DNA of 64,000 bases from Nansenia antarctica (GCA_963989245.1 OZ022352.1:560001-624000), one strand, 5' to 3'; positions 1-11,033 are shown, counted from the stretch's first letter. Notes: generated by a model not told the origin, from the letters alone. Program-made: numbers and translations.

Positions 1-281
1 ATGAATGCTATTCCCATGTGCTTAACATAATCTATTCTATAGTCTCAATGAATGTGCCTTTTTTTAAACAAACCCCCCCATTGTATTGGCAATAGCAACT
101 TCAGGCTCATGAATCTGAATTTGTTAATTGCACATTAGCATGGCTATCACATGTTAACACAGCCATCAGTCAAGTCATTTTAAAAAGTTGTTTTAGCATA
201 TTTAACACAATGTAACATATTTTACATTATGTTACATTTCTGTAATCTTGGATTGTAGTCCCACACACACATTTTACATAC
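1..281. other. A/T-rich non-coding DNA, nothing recognised
   Basis: No open frame, tandem array or transposon end is visible. It directly follows (in minus-strand sense) the splice donor at 281-280 of the gene at 282-1455, so it is probably intron sequence of that gene. Confidence 0.5.
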
Positions 282-1455
282 CAGATGTTTGCAGAGCATC
301 ATTGTAGAGACGCCAGACGGAGGTTTTGGTGACATTGGACGGCAGCAGTTTAGCACTGTAGTCCCTGTGTCCAGGGTGTCTGCCAGGTAGAATAATGGCG
401 TGATCTTCAGCGTAGTTGTTGATGAATTTCACGAGTGCATCGATGTCATCTTTTGTGTGAAAGTTTTTGTTTTTTCGACATGTCTTTCTCTCGCGTGGCA
501 GAGCACCGTGCTCCTGGTACCATTGGGAAATGGTATGGAGAGTTCGGCTGCTTATCCTGAGCAGAAAAAACAACAGAACGTATAAATAATAGACTAATAG
601 CTATAGATAATGTCTGCTAGCTAGCATGGCTAACGCCACGATACATACTAGGTCATTTTAACTACTAACAGTAACAGAACGTATAAATAACAGCACAGTA
701 GAAATAGCTGACGTCTGCTAGCTAGCATGGCTAACGCCACGATACATACTAGGTCATTTTAACTACTAACAGTAACAGAACGTATAAATAACAGCACAGT
801 AGAAATAGCTGATGTCTGCTAGCTAGCATGGCTAACGCCACGATACATACTAGGTCATTTTAACTACTAACAGTAACAGAACGTATACATTTTAAAGAGC
901 TTACCCCAATACGAAGCAGAAGGTGTCACGGCAGACGTTCGTCCCCTGAATGGAGTATGATACCCTGGATAACTTGCGTTTTTTAGGCAGTTTTTTGAGA
1001 CCTTGAGTCATAACGGAACGATTCATAGACGTCAAGAGAGCGCCCATAACCAGCAAGTCTTTGTTCTCTGCATCTAAAGATGCTGTATTCAACCGCGTCT
1101 CGTAGATCAGTTCAGAAGACAGTCTTTTGCTGCAAGAGATTCTCGGTCGAGCATTGTCTGTGCGTCTACGCTGGCATTTGCACTCAAATCGTTTGATTTT
1201 GTCCAATTCGGAGTCTTGCTCGGCAAACTCATTTTCAACATTCTCGTCAGACCAATCTTCGGCGAGATCAGCTATCTCAGATCGTGGTTGAAGCGAGTCT
1301 TCTTCTTCGCTATCGGAATCCGAGGAGGACAGAGGATCTGAATTGCCTCCGTGCATGTAATCAGCAATGAACGAGGTCATCAATTCTCCATTGTCGATCC
1401 TTGTACCGGCAGCAGAAATTCTGTTGATCTCATCGGCGAGCATTTGCGATTCCAT
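282..1455 (-). CDS. Uncharacterised two-exon gene fragment (transposase-like family, 5' part)
   Basis: Exon 1 is 1455-905. It starts at an ATG (MESQML...) and carries an acidic serine-rich stretch (SSSDSDSEEED) at residues ~43-53, then a Cys/Arg-rich segment. Its donor GTAAGC follows a phase-2 codon. Exon 2 is 556-282, with acceptor CTGCTCAG and donor GTATGT. The reading frame passes cleanly across the splice, giving ...CFVLG-ISSRTL.... The exon 2 text, with an LPGR motif followed by a LLPS..TK..VWR.Y block, resembles a widespread multi-copy family of uncharacterised fish and cnidarian proteins, which I associate from memory with mobile DNA. No catalytic triad is visible because the 3' exons lie to the left of the window. 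Function is unknown. The recognisable splice sites and open frame argue it is not badly decayed. Confidence 0.55.
574..896. repeat. 101-bp tandem repeat in an intron, just over 3 units
   Basis: The phrase CAGAACGTATA starts at 574, 675, 776 and 877, exactly 101 bp apart. Each unit carries GCTAGCTAGCATGGCTAACG. Copies 2 and 3 are almost identical and copy 1 is more diverged. The array fills nearly the whole intron between the two exons of the minus-strand gene. Confidence 0.9.
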
Positions 1456-1855
1456 CTCTCAGTCAACGTAACGTTGCAACAACGTAAGCACAATACAGTA
1501 AACACACAAAATTTGGCTTTTTATCCCTCCCCCTCGCCCAGCTATTGGCTACGTCGATTGAGCTCACAGCCATTCACACTGATTGTTGTTGTTAGCTGGG
1601 CTCACGTTCCCGCCCCCAAGTTCTCAGGAGCATTCAGGCGAAAAATAAGCTTATTTTGTTGATTAAGTACACGTATTTAACTATCGTAAAACTGCTCGAA
1701 AAAATAACGAGTGGGTAGTTCAAAACCTTAACTTGTGTCTGGAGACAAAAAAACGAAATCAGATGTTTTGGTCTAAAAAACTTTGAACGCAAATTTGAAG
1801 CCTTTGCACTTTGCGCCCACATCGCAGTTCGATGACGTTGTGTCACATATGACCA
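1456..1855. other. Upstream region of the minus-strand gene
   Basis: No coding signal or transposon termini were recognised. The stretch lies between the start codon at 1455 and the truncated edge of the L1 fragment at about 1856, so it should hold the promoter and 5' end of the uncharacterised gene. I could not identify a TATA box with confidence. Confidence 0.4.
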
Positions 1856-2083
1856 CTCGAAACAGCTTTCAAGGCTTCCCAGGCTATCCCTGCAGATGGG
1901 GCTGTTGGTAAATTTGTTTCTATATAGAGCTCGATTTGTGATCTAAGTGATTCCTTAAAAGTCTCATCCAGTAAAAGACTAGAATTTAGTCTCCATCTAG
2001 TCGACCTATTCTGCCTATTAACGGACAGTATATGGAGAAATATTGGACTATGATCCGACAAGATTATATTGCCGATGTCACTC
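1856..2083 (-). mobile_element. L1-type LINE fragment, distal part of the endonuclease region
   Basis: The minus-strand frame contains the endonuclease-end motif LSDHSPI and the following RRWRLN-like linker (STRWRLNSSLL). It is continuous with the endonuclease at 8286-8931: the two were one frame before the copia element inserted at the CACTC duplicated at 2079-2083 and 8286-8290. The fragment stops near 1856 with no reverse transcriptase after it, so this LINE has lost its 3' part. Confidence 0.8.
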
Positions 2084-2326
2084 TGTTAAACGTTGGTTAT
2101 TGCGTATTGGCTAAGACCATAACGATCGGACTACACACTGAACGGAGGAATCATACGCTGTCAGACAGGGTTCATGTTATCAAGGAAGCAACGTTTATTG
2201 TGGGAATGGTCACATATATAGGATCAGCTGGCTCAATCATTCATGTCACACAGCTGGTGTCAATCAACCAATTATGCCCCACTCACACTGGGATAGGGAT
2301 GACTGGAGAGCACACTCATGTCAACA
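2084..2326 (-). repeat. copia 3' LTR
   Basis: 243 bp, starting TGTTAAACG and ending GTCAACA on the plus strand. It differs from the copy at 8043-8285 by one base (TATTGTGGG here, TATTTTGGG there). Confidence 0.95.
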
Positions 2327-2335
2327 CCCCCACTT
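2327..2335 (-). promoter_or_regulatory. copia polypurine tract
   Basis: Read on the minus strand this is AAGTGGGGG directly before the 3' LTR. This is the purine-rich primer expected for plus-strand DNA synthesis. Confidence 0.8.
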
Positions 2336-2602
2336 GCTCTCACCTGACCAAGATGGAGAGAAAAATAAACAAATCAATAACAATCAGTAGCCTACAATTT
2401 CCATAACACTCTTTGGGGCTGTCATTCCATCAATCAAACAAACAAAAGCTGGCACTGATATTGTTCCTCTCCTGTGAAACAAGAATATACATCATCATCA
2501 TCATTTACAAACAGTCTTCAGTTTTTCACTGGTATTCTCTTATAACACTTTGAAAAAATAAAGCAAGAAAACCAAAACAAAAATTGACCGCTTGGTCCTT
2601 AC

Positions 2603-5600
2603 TCACACTGATGTGGTTTCTCTCCCAAACATAACCTTTGTGAACCTAACCAATTTGTCCTTAGTTACTGGTTTGGTAAACACATCAGCCACCATTTGAT
2701 CTGTGGGACAATATTGCAAACAGATCTGTCCATTCTGTACTGTAGACCTGATGAAATGGTACTTTATATCTATGTGTTTGGATCTTTGTCTGCGGACTGG
2801 GTTCTTAGCTAATGCAATCGTTCCCTGATTGTCCTCATGGACAATGGGTGGTGCATACTTGCATGCATCCATATGTGTCAACAGTTGAGTCAGGTGTAAA
2901 CACTCTTGGGTGGTTGCAGCTAATGCCATGTACTCCGCCTCACATGTGGACAACGCCACCGTTGGTTGCTTTTTGGTCTTCCATGAGACCAATGGACCAT
3001 TCTCATGTAGACTAACACAGTAACCTGTTGTGCTACGACGGTCTGTGACATCTGCTGCCCAGTCAGCATCACTGAAAGCCTGTAATCTCAAATCAGAGTT
3101 ACACCTTTTGTAACACAACACTTTATCACTGGTGCCCTTTAAGAACCTCAATACATGTTTGGCAGTGGCCCAATGCTCCTCGGTTGGTTTGGTAAAATAC
3201 TGGGACAGTTTACTCACTATGAAACAAAGATCTGGCCTAGTACACATAGTCAGGTAGATGAGGCTACCGACGACCTCTCTGTACCGAGTGACATCACTCA
3301 TTAATCCTGCCCCTTCAGTGTAATTGAGTGTCTGCTCACAAGGCGTCGATCGGGGTTTACAGTTCTGCATGTCAAACCTCTCTAGCATGTTCTTTACACA
3401 CTGCTTTTGTGACATTGTTACACATCCATCACACTGTTCAAAATCGATTCCCAGGAAATGTGTCAATTTGCCCATATCTTTCATCTGAAATTTCTTTGAG
3501 AGCATCTCTTTTACAACATTCAGTGCATTCTCGTTACTGGCAGCAATAACCAAATCATCGACCCATATAATCATGATCACTTTCTCATGTTCCGTTTCTT
3601 TAGTATATACACAATGATCTGCAGGGTTTTGCACAAACTCATTCACCATTAGATAGTCGTGTAATAAATGGTTCCAATTTCGGCCAGACTGTTTTAGACC
3701 ATACAGTGACTTCTCTAGTTTACACACCAGTCTCTGTGCCAGATGTCTGCTCATAACCCTCTGGCTGTTCCATGTATATCTCACAATCTATCGGTGCATG
3801 AAGATAGGCAGTTTTGACATCCATTTGATGTAAAATCAAATTCTCCTGTGCTGCTTTTTGCATCAACACTCGAACACTGGTTAAATCGGCTGTGGGAGAA
3901 AAGGTCTCTTCATAGTCAACACCCCTTCTCTGACTGTAGCCTTTTGCAACATAGCGTGCTTTGTATTTTTCTGAACCATCTGCATTTTTCTTGATTGTAT
4001 ACACCCATCTACCCCCCACTGCAACTTTGCCCTGGGGTAAGTTAGTCAAAGTAAACGTACCATTCTCTCTCAATGATTGCATTTCGTCGTCCATAGCACT
4101 GACCCATTCTCTAGACTTGGGTGACTTCACTGCATCACTGTAGGTCAAAGGTACGTTACACAACATTTTGTAGCAGTAATCAATGTTTACCTGTGCCTGG
4201 TCCTGACTTCCTACTTCATAGACACGGTCCCCAAAATAATCAGGTCTCTTCCTCTCCCTGGGAGGATAGCGTGGAGACTCCTGTTTCTCCCTAGTCTGCA
4301 CCTGTTCAGGCCTGGTCACAGGAATATGCTCTTCAGCTGTCTTTGGACTCGCGTCCCTTTGCTTAGTCGTGCTGGCCCTTTGTGGCACATCACAGTCCTC
4401 ATCATCTATTGATATCTCAGTCTGTGTCTGCTGCTCACCCATCGTCTTTGGCATAAATCTGACCAGTCTGTGCTTTCTCACCTTTCCACTGTCAGGATAG
4501 AAAACCAGGTAAGCTGGGCTTTTCTTGTCATGCCCTACAAAGAAGCCCTTCTCACTCCTTGGGTCTAGCTTTTTCTTATCCTGTTTGTAGGCATAACACA
4601 CCGTTCCAAACTTCTGCATCCTAGACATATTGGGACGTCTCCCTGTCAGCATCATGTAAGGTGTCTGTTTTGTGCGATTGTTAAAACACCTATTTCTCAC
4701 TACAGATGCAGTCTGTACTGCATAAGGCCATAACACCTTGGGTAGCTTGCTCTCTAATAACATGCATCGAGCCATGTCAAAGAGAGTCCTAAACTGGCGT
4801 TCTGCAGTGCCATTCTGATGTGGCGAATATGGAGATGATGTCTCATGTCTGATACCATTTTTTCTCAGTAGCCCTTGGTACTCTTTCCCTGTAAATTCAG
4901 TACCATTATCTGACCTGATACGTCTGATCCTACCATACGGGGCGTTGTCAGCTATGAACTGCTCTGTCGCCTGTACAGTATCACTCTTGTGCTTAAGAAA
5001 GTAGAAAAACACAGTACTAGTATAGTCATCTGTGAACGAAAGTGCAAATCTATGTCCATCTATGGACACTGGGTCAATTGGACCCGCTAGGTCTGTGTGC
5101 ACCAACTCTAGAGCATTTTTGGCCCTTCTATCAGGCTTCCTGTTGAAGCTCTGTACAAACTTTCCCCGAGTGCACACTTCACAGTTCAGGTTAGACTTAT
5201 CAATTTTTCCCTTAATTGACATACCATCAACAACATTCTGGAGTTTCAGAACATCCTCAAAATTACAATGTCCTAGAATTTCATGCCATGTCTTTAGATC
5301 AAAACAGCTCTTACTTTGATCACATTGGTCATCCACTGTGGGCAAATAATATAGTCTATTATGCTCATGGATGTGAAATGCAGTACCGTCTCTGTGCTGT
5401 AGGATGTCTTCTCCTGTTCTGAAGATCACAGTTGCCCCAGTGTCTGTGGCTGCTCTCACCGAGAAGATGTCCTGGGGGAATGAGGGGATGTACAGCGCCC
5501 CTCGCAGCGTTGTAGTCAGTCGCCTCCCTCGGCTGTCCATCAAGCACACCTCCGCATCTCCTCTGCGCTCTGCGACCCCTTTGCTCCTCGTGCCGTCCGC

Positions 5601-5864
5601 CAGCTCCACGTAGTGCGTCTCGGCCTGGAAACCGTCATCGAACACCTTGAACCTGGCCAGGTCGGTGATAATATGCGCAGTCGCACCGGTGTCCACCATC
5701 AGGCCCCTCGTAACACTGCGTCCTGGCTTGTCCTTAGCCAGAAACGCATAAGTGTTGTCATGACCACTCACTTGCTCGGACACCCCTCGCGCGTCGTCCT
5801 GGTCCGGTCTCCTTTTGCAGGCGGCTCCTTGATGTGTGGAGCTCCTACAGTGGTTACACCACAC
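2603..5864 (-). pseudogene. copia Pol: protease, integrase, reverse transcriptase, RNase H (frameshifted)
   Basis: Upstream part 5864-3720: an aspartic protease motif DTGATAH, then the integrase zinc-binding H-H-C-C (HEILGH ... CEVC), the integrase core motifs SDNGTEF and SPHQNGTAE with the catalytic acidic residues, and the start of the reverse transcriptase (KARYVAKGYSQ, MDVKTAYLHA). Downstream part 3784-2603 is in another frame: the polymerase box reads WVDDLVIA, followed by the RNase H region with CEAEYMALA and KHIDIKYHFIR. The two frames overlap around 3720-3784, so one small indel breaks the polyprotein. The N-terminal link to Gag is cut by the hAT insertion. Otherwise the domains look well preserved, consistent with young LTRs. 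Confidence 0.9.
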
Positions 5865-6349
5865 CTTGCGTCGACAGCAGGGTTTCCGTTAGAAAAATTT
5901 GCCGCCGGACATCGTGTCCGGGAAGATTTCGATTTACCGGACAAACGTGAATTATTCCGGTCATCATATTAAAATATAATAAAAAAAATTTTTTTCAAAA
6001 TCATATTTTTTTTTCTCCAAATCTAATATAGCTGTTTGTCGCGGTGATTACTGTTGTGTAGCGACCTATATATGCCATTTAATGTCTATTTCTCATCCGA
6101 TACGATTAGATGCGAGCTATATAATAATATAACATGATTCGCATGCGCGCTATGCCATTATGTCCAGCGCTGAACGGGCGCCTCACTGGGAACTGAACAG
6201 ACAGCATCGATCAATGAACGGACTCCACATTACGTTAACTGAAGTTTGTTAAATTGTTTGGGATTAATGTGAGTTTTCAATTTTCTCTTTCCAGTTTTAC
6301 CCTTTTTTTAAAATTTTATCAATAAAACAACGTCATTTCTATAACCAGG

Positions 6350-6503
6350 GGGGTGTTCCATCGACGTCGCTGGAGGAAAGTCTGGGCTTGTTTTGACAAG
6401 TCTCGCGAGATCTATCAAGATATGCCTGGATCTTTTTAAGAGTCTCGCGGGACTTGGCGAAGTGGGCCTAGGTTTTCCTTTGGCGACGTTGATGGAACAC
6501 CCC
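6350..6503. mobile_element. 154-bp MITE within the hAT element
   Basis: The termini GGGGTGTTCCATC and GATGGAACACCCC are inverted, with further inverted similarity inwards (CGACGTCGC / GGCGACGTTG). CCAGG flanks both sides (6345-6349 and 6504-6508) and is probably the target duplication. No coding potential. Confidence 0.75.
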
Positions 6504-7036
6504 CCAGGTCTCGCTGGTTGGGAAGGCATTTTCGTTTAGCTGCCTGTCAAATCATACTTAGGGGATAGCCCTGTAAGCTCATACGGGTCTGTATGTCGTC
6601 CTGAAGACCGGCTGTTAGATCATATAGCTGAAGTTTGTCTCCATCTTACAACACTACTTTACATTGTTAGCAGGCTCATAAAACAAACCGTGTTAGTTGA
6701 CTAGCGATGTGTCATTGATTTTCGACAACGCGGAAATGTATTCACATTTTTCGAAAGAAAAGTCAAAGCATTAGAACGTAGAACGGAACATCGCACGCCG
6801 CGGAAAGCCACCGGCCCCGATTTGGCCAGAACTTTTTTTTCCGTCAGGAGATTTTCTTTTTGTTGCTTGAATCCCTGGGCTCCCCCGCACACCGTGATTT
6901 AATTCGCACACTGTCTTAGTGTAAATGTTGTCCGTTTCGTTTGTTATCCTTGTTATTGTGCGATAAAGATAAGGCTTTCCGCTTCGGGCCACCATTTTCA
7001 GCTGGGCACCGGACACACACACTCGTGCACGCGCGG

Positions 7037-7120
7037 CACTGCCCGAGAGAGAAGGACCCGCCCCCTTTGGTTAGCCTATAGGCTGGCTGGAGGGGGCGGG
7101 TCCTTCTCTCTCGGGCAGTG
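7037..7120. repeat. Perfect 30-bp inverted repeat (hairpin)
   Basis: 7037-7066 and 7091-7120 are exact reverse complements around a 24-base loop. The arms include CCGAGAGAGAAGGACCCGCC. It lies near the right end of the hAT element. Confidence 0.9.
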
Positions 7121-7279
7121 TGTGTGCGTGGGTGTGTGTGTGTTTGGTGCTCAGCTGAGAATGGTGGTGATTATTTTCACCGGACATTTTGTCCGACGAG
7201 TTTTCAGTTTGTCGGACTTCAACAAATGTTACCGGACAAAGACCGGTAATTACCGGTTAACGGAAACCCTGGTCGACAG

Positions 7280-8019
7280 GTCCTTTTGATATGTCCCTTT
7301 TGGCCACATTTGTAGCACACAATGTCTGTTCGCTGTGCGCTCTGGCTACGTGCGCTTTGGGCGTTCTGGGCACCCCGGTCAGACAGGGCTTGGGCTCGCA
7401 TAACATTGTCCTCCGACGCCGTTACGCGCATTTTCTCAGTGTCCTCAAAACTCCTGAGCTTAGTTTTAAACACAGAAAAAGGCATGGTCTCGTCACTCTG
7501 TGTGACATGTATCGCAAAGGGTTTAAATGACTCGGGCAGTCCTTTCAATACCATAGCCACAAGTAGGCTATCACTCAAAGTCTCATCTGCATTCCTCAGT
7601 GCAGTTATTGCCCTTTCTGCACGAATGATATAGTCGGTCACTGTTTCACTGTTAGACTTTTGCAGTGTGGTTAACTCTGTATAGAGACTTATAACCCTTG
7701 GCTTCCCTGAACCCGCATAATAATTGCGCAATATCTCTAGGGCTTTCCGTCCGTCATCTGGTGCGTCTCGCATTATGAGCGACAAACTTTTGTCATCTAG
7801 AAACTGAATGAGCTCTGCATACATCTCTGCATTTTTCTCCTCATCTTCTCTCAACTCCTGAGCCGAAGCTGTTAAGGGAAGGTCTGTTCTGAGAGTGTCT
7901 TTCAGTTTCTGTAGCCGGAGATGGCCCATGAACTTTGTTTCCCACAGTTCGTACCTTTCCTCATCTCCGTCAAACGCTAGTCGAGACCAACGCGAACTTC
8001 TTTCCGATTGTCTCGCCAT
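7280..8019 (-). CDS. copia Gag with CCHC zinc knuckle
   Basis: The start ATG at 8019 sits in a strong context (GCTACCATGG), 10 nt after the primer site. The ~245-residue product is a copia-type capsid precursor: an N-terminal W..KF.GHL segment, the central region typical of UBN2-like Gag, then a zinc knuckle CYKCGQKGHIKRTC at about residues 234-247. The true frame is cut at the hAT junction at 7271-7279; codons read past that point belong to the hAT. Role: forms the cytoplasmic virus-like particle that packages element RNA. Confidence 0.85.
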
Positions 8020-8028
8020 GGTAGCACT

Positions 8029-8042
8029 CTGGGCCCATAACC
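8029..8042 (-). promoter_or_regulatory. copia primer-binding site for initiator tRNA-Met (internal)
   Basis: Directly inside the 5' LTR the minus strand reads GGTTATGGGCCCAG. Its complement CTGGGCCCATAACC is the anticodon-arm sequence of vertebrate initiator tRNA-Met, not the tRNA 3' end. This matches the half-tRNA priming known for Drosophila copia. Confidence 0.85.
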
Positions 8043-8285
8043 TGTTAAACGTTGGTTATTGCGTATTGGCTAAGACCATAACGATCGGACTACACACTGA
8101 ACGGAGGAATCATACGCTGTCAGACAGGGTTCATGTTATCAAGGAAGCAACGTTTATTTTGGGAATGGTCACATATATAGGATCAGCTGGCTCAATCATT
8201 CATGTCACACAGCTGGTGTCAATCAACCAATTATGCCCCACTCACACTGGGATAGGGATGACTGGAGAGCACACTCATGTCAACA
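8043..8285 (-). repeat. copia 5' LTR
   Basis: 243-bp direct copy of 2084-2326, followed by the target duplication CACTC at 8286-8290. It would carry the element promoter for minus-strand transcription. Confidence 0.95.
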
Positions 8286-8940
8286 CACTCGATGCTACAG
8301 TGGACAACAATGACTGAGAAACCAGAAAGAAGTCTATCCTAGAGAAAGAACTGTGGGGGGAAGAGAAGAATGTATAATCCCTTGAAGACGGGTTTTGTAG
8401 CCGCCAGACGTCCACCAGACCAGACGCCCTGGACAAATCTTTGAGCACCATATGCGCTCTAGAAGTGCGGGTTAATGAAGAGCTACGATCCAACACCGGG
8501 TCCATTACTTCATTAAAATCGCCACCCATAATAATGGGATAGTCTCCCATGTCATTCAATTTATTTTCAAGTAGTCCAAAAAATGCAGGGTCATCTATAT
8601 TTGGGCCGTACACATTTGCTAGTATAATATAGTTACCCCGAATCTCACATAGCATCAGTAGAATTCTCCCTGCCTCATCCGTACTCTCTCTTAGACATTT
8701 GAATTGTAGTTGCTTATTAATTAATATTGCCACCCCTCTGCTGTTACTACTGCCACAAGCCGCCCCCACATAGCCCACCCAGTCACAACAAAGTCTCCGA
8801 GATTCTTGTACTAGTAGGTGGGTCTCCTGCATAAATACTATGTCACATTTCTTGGCTTTAATAAAAGTTAATACTTTATTTTTCTTGACTGCATTATGAA
8901 GGCCTCTGACATTCCAGCTCATGATCTTCAAACCGTTTTT
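8286..8940 (-). mobile_element. L1-type LINE fragment, start of ORF2 endonuclease
   Basis: The ATG at 8931 opens an apurinic/apyrimidinic-like endonuclease: SWNVRGL at the N-terminus, the catalytic QETH at ~36-39, VYGPN, GGDFNE and SRIDFF. The frame runs without a stop to the copia junction and resumes at 2078. L1 endonuclease nicks target DNA for target-primed reverse transcription. No reverse transcriptase is present in either half. Confidence 0.85.
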
Positions 8941-9076
8941 CCTACTAACTGATATGATGAAAAGTTCATGTTACACAAGTCCTGCTGTAATTTCCATAAT
9001 AACATTTTTTCTAATGTCCTCTCTATTCCTGACATCACCAAATGATGAGAGACAACAAACAGAATACAACTACACA

Positions 9077-9884
9077 CAGGGACGCGGGAAGGGGGGTGCT
9101 GAGGGTGCTGCAGCACCCCCTAGCGGCAGGCAGAAGGAGCTCCTCCTGCCTGAATTTAAAAAATAAAAATATTATTCAAACAATAAGTTAAAACAATATA
9201 ATAACTATTGTTGCTTTTGGGAATAAAAATAAATGTGTTTTTTGTAATAAATGTAAAAATGTGTTTGTTAGTTTTAATGTTAGTGATCACATGGTCATAT
9301 CTTGCTAGGGAATCTCTGAGTTCTTTAGCAAAAATGCTAAATCAGCCAGAACAATTGAAGTGGAGTTGGAAGAAGATGCTGATGCAGTTGCTTGCTTCGC
9401 TTAACAACACTCCCATTAATGCTCTACTGTCGGACGTTGTTGAGAAAGAGCAACAGACGGCCAGAAACGTATTAGAACTGATATTCAGATCCATCCGATT
9501 CTTCGGCAGCGAAGGGCTTCCAAGAGGCAATAACAATCGACATGGAATGCTGTCTGTAATAATGGTCAACATCATGTTTGTGGACATTGTGGGACACTGT
9601 GAGCTGAGTGGAAATTACTGTAAATTCCAACACATTGTTGGTAAAATATTTAACGTTACGTCGTTGTAGTGTGTGGGTGCGTGCGTGCTTAACTATTATT
9701 GCCCGTGCGTTGGGGCCCGTCGTTATGCCACTGTGTGCGTGTGAGCGAACGAGCAATCAGCGAGAGGGAGGGAGGGAGGGAGGGAGAGAAATCGTTATAA
9801 TGTTTTCCCTGGCAATTTTTTTCCCTGTAGCGTATATAGACAGCACCTCAGCACCCCCAGTCAAAATACCTTCCCGCGTGCCTG
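9077..9884. mobile_element. Internally deleted hAT element with transposase remnant
   Basis: The inverted ends are CAGGGACGCGGGAAGG (9077) and, inverted, CAGGCACGCGGGAAGG (9884). The 8-bp target duplication ACTACACA lies at 9069-9076 and 9885-9892. Inside, the plus frame around 9440-9560 (TARNVLELIFRSIRFFGSEG) resembles the part of hAT transposases that precedes the DUF4371 region. Only this scrap of transposase remains. Confidence 0.85.
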
Positions 9885-9892
9885 ACTACACA

Positions 9893-10326
9893 TACATACA
9901 ATTAACAGTGCTGTGATATTATTTATCATCTTAGAAACATCAAGAGGCAAGAGGCATTTCAACAATTATCATAATGTTTATTATTTTTATACAACCTACA
10001 TTTACACAGATGAATAACATATACATGCCACATCTTGGATGCAGACGTAATGTAAGTGGAGAGTAGATTGATCGGGAGTTCACAATACTACCGAATGAAT
10101 GAAAATGATATAAGGTATAAGGTATAAGATTCCAGACATAAAACTCAAATTTCAGACCATGTTTTAATATACAATGTGTGTGCTGTGACCAGTGTGTTTC
10201 CAAACAAGTAATGTACAGAGCTAAAATGCGAGATGCGGTGAGACAAAGCGGCAGGGCTCCGCGTCGTGGAGCAGGAAGTTGCTTGCTTGTAGCGGGGGAG
10301 GCTTGACCGGCTAACAACACAACCAG
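9893..10326. other. Unannotated stretch
   Basis: No gene, array or transposon end was recognised. It separates the hAT element from the Gag fragment at 10327. Confidence 0.4.
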
Positions 10327-10503
10327 TTAGCAGCGAACGGACACATCTAGGGAGGATGGAAGAGGCACCGCTACAGTTACGAGACCCATCAAAGCCAGGG
10401 AGAACTCCTGAAGAGTTTCCCCCTCATGCTGCCTCCGCGAGAAGAATGCCTCCTCCGGAGCAACATACGACTCGGAGCACTCGCACCGAACGAGAGGCGT
10501 TGT
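10327..10503 (-). pseudogene. LTR-retrotransposon Gag fragment
   Basis: The minus-strand frame contains EAFFSRRQHEGETLQEFSLA, a block I recognise from capsid-like Gag proteins common in fish LTR retrotransposons. Only about 55 codons are present. The upstream side is cut exactly at the left end of the palindrome at 10504, and no matching continuation was found beyond 14195. Confidence 0.6.
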
Positions 10504-11029
10504 CAGGGCAAAACCTTCCGCTGGGCAAAAGCTACCGGGGGTGCGGCCTAACGCGTCACGACCAGCTGGCACGCGCACGCGTCACGACCAGCTGGCGAGT
10601 GTTTTTGAAACCTCCGTTTTGGCCGCCATTAGCGAAAAGCTTTAATTTGGCTCTACAAGTGTTAATATGTCATTTTATGAAGTTTTAATATGTTTTCAGG
10701 CGAGAAAGTAACCATATATATTCACAAAATGTATCCGGTTTATCAAAATAACCCGTTTATATAAAGAAAGAAACGGAGGTCTGATCAGCAGATCATTTCT
10801 CATAAAGTTGCAAACGCAATTTGAGCCCTGGACTAAGCATCCTAATATGTCATTTTATGAAGTTTTAATATGTTTTCAGGCGAGAAAGTAACCATATATA
10901 TTCACAAAATGTATCCGGTTTATCAAAATAACCCGTTTATATATGATCTGACGGTTTTTTCCCCACTTCTGAGAGCAGACGACACATTTGGGTTGTGTCA
11001 GCAGATTAACGTAAATGCAAGTGTGCATA

Positions 11030-11033
<4 letters not shown>

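Larger units (their letters stand above)
5878..7271. mobile_element. Non-autonomous hAT-like element inside copia
   Basis: Ends are CAGGGTTTCCGTTA at 5878 and its inverse at 7271. An exact 8-bp target duplication GTCGACAG lies at 5870-5877 and 7272-7279, the hAT signature. Sub-terminal CCGGACA..GTCCGG motifs recur near both ends. No transposase frame is visible. It interrupts the copia Gag-Pol frame right after the zinc knuckle, so it must be younger than the already very young copia insertion. Confidence 0.92.
2084..8285 (-). mobile_element. Ty1/copia LTR retrotransposon, young, split by a hAT element
   Basis: The element is bounded by two 243-bp LTRs (TGTTAAACG...GTCAACA) and a 5-bp target duplication CACTC at 2079-2083 and 8286-8290. 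The LTRs differ at a single base as I read them, so insertion was recent. The gene order on the minus strand is Gag with zinc knuckle, protease, integrase, reverse transcriptase, RNase H. Integrase before reverse transcriptase is diagnostic of copia. A primer site (8029-8042) and a polypurine tract (2327-2335) flank the LTRs properly. It is inactive: a hAT element (5878-7271) sits just after the Gag zinc knuckle, and a frameshift lies in the reverse transcriptase near 3720-3784. Confidence 0.93.
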
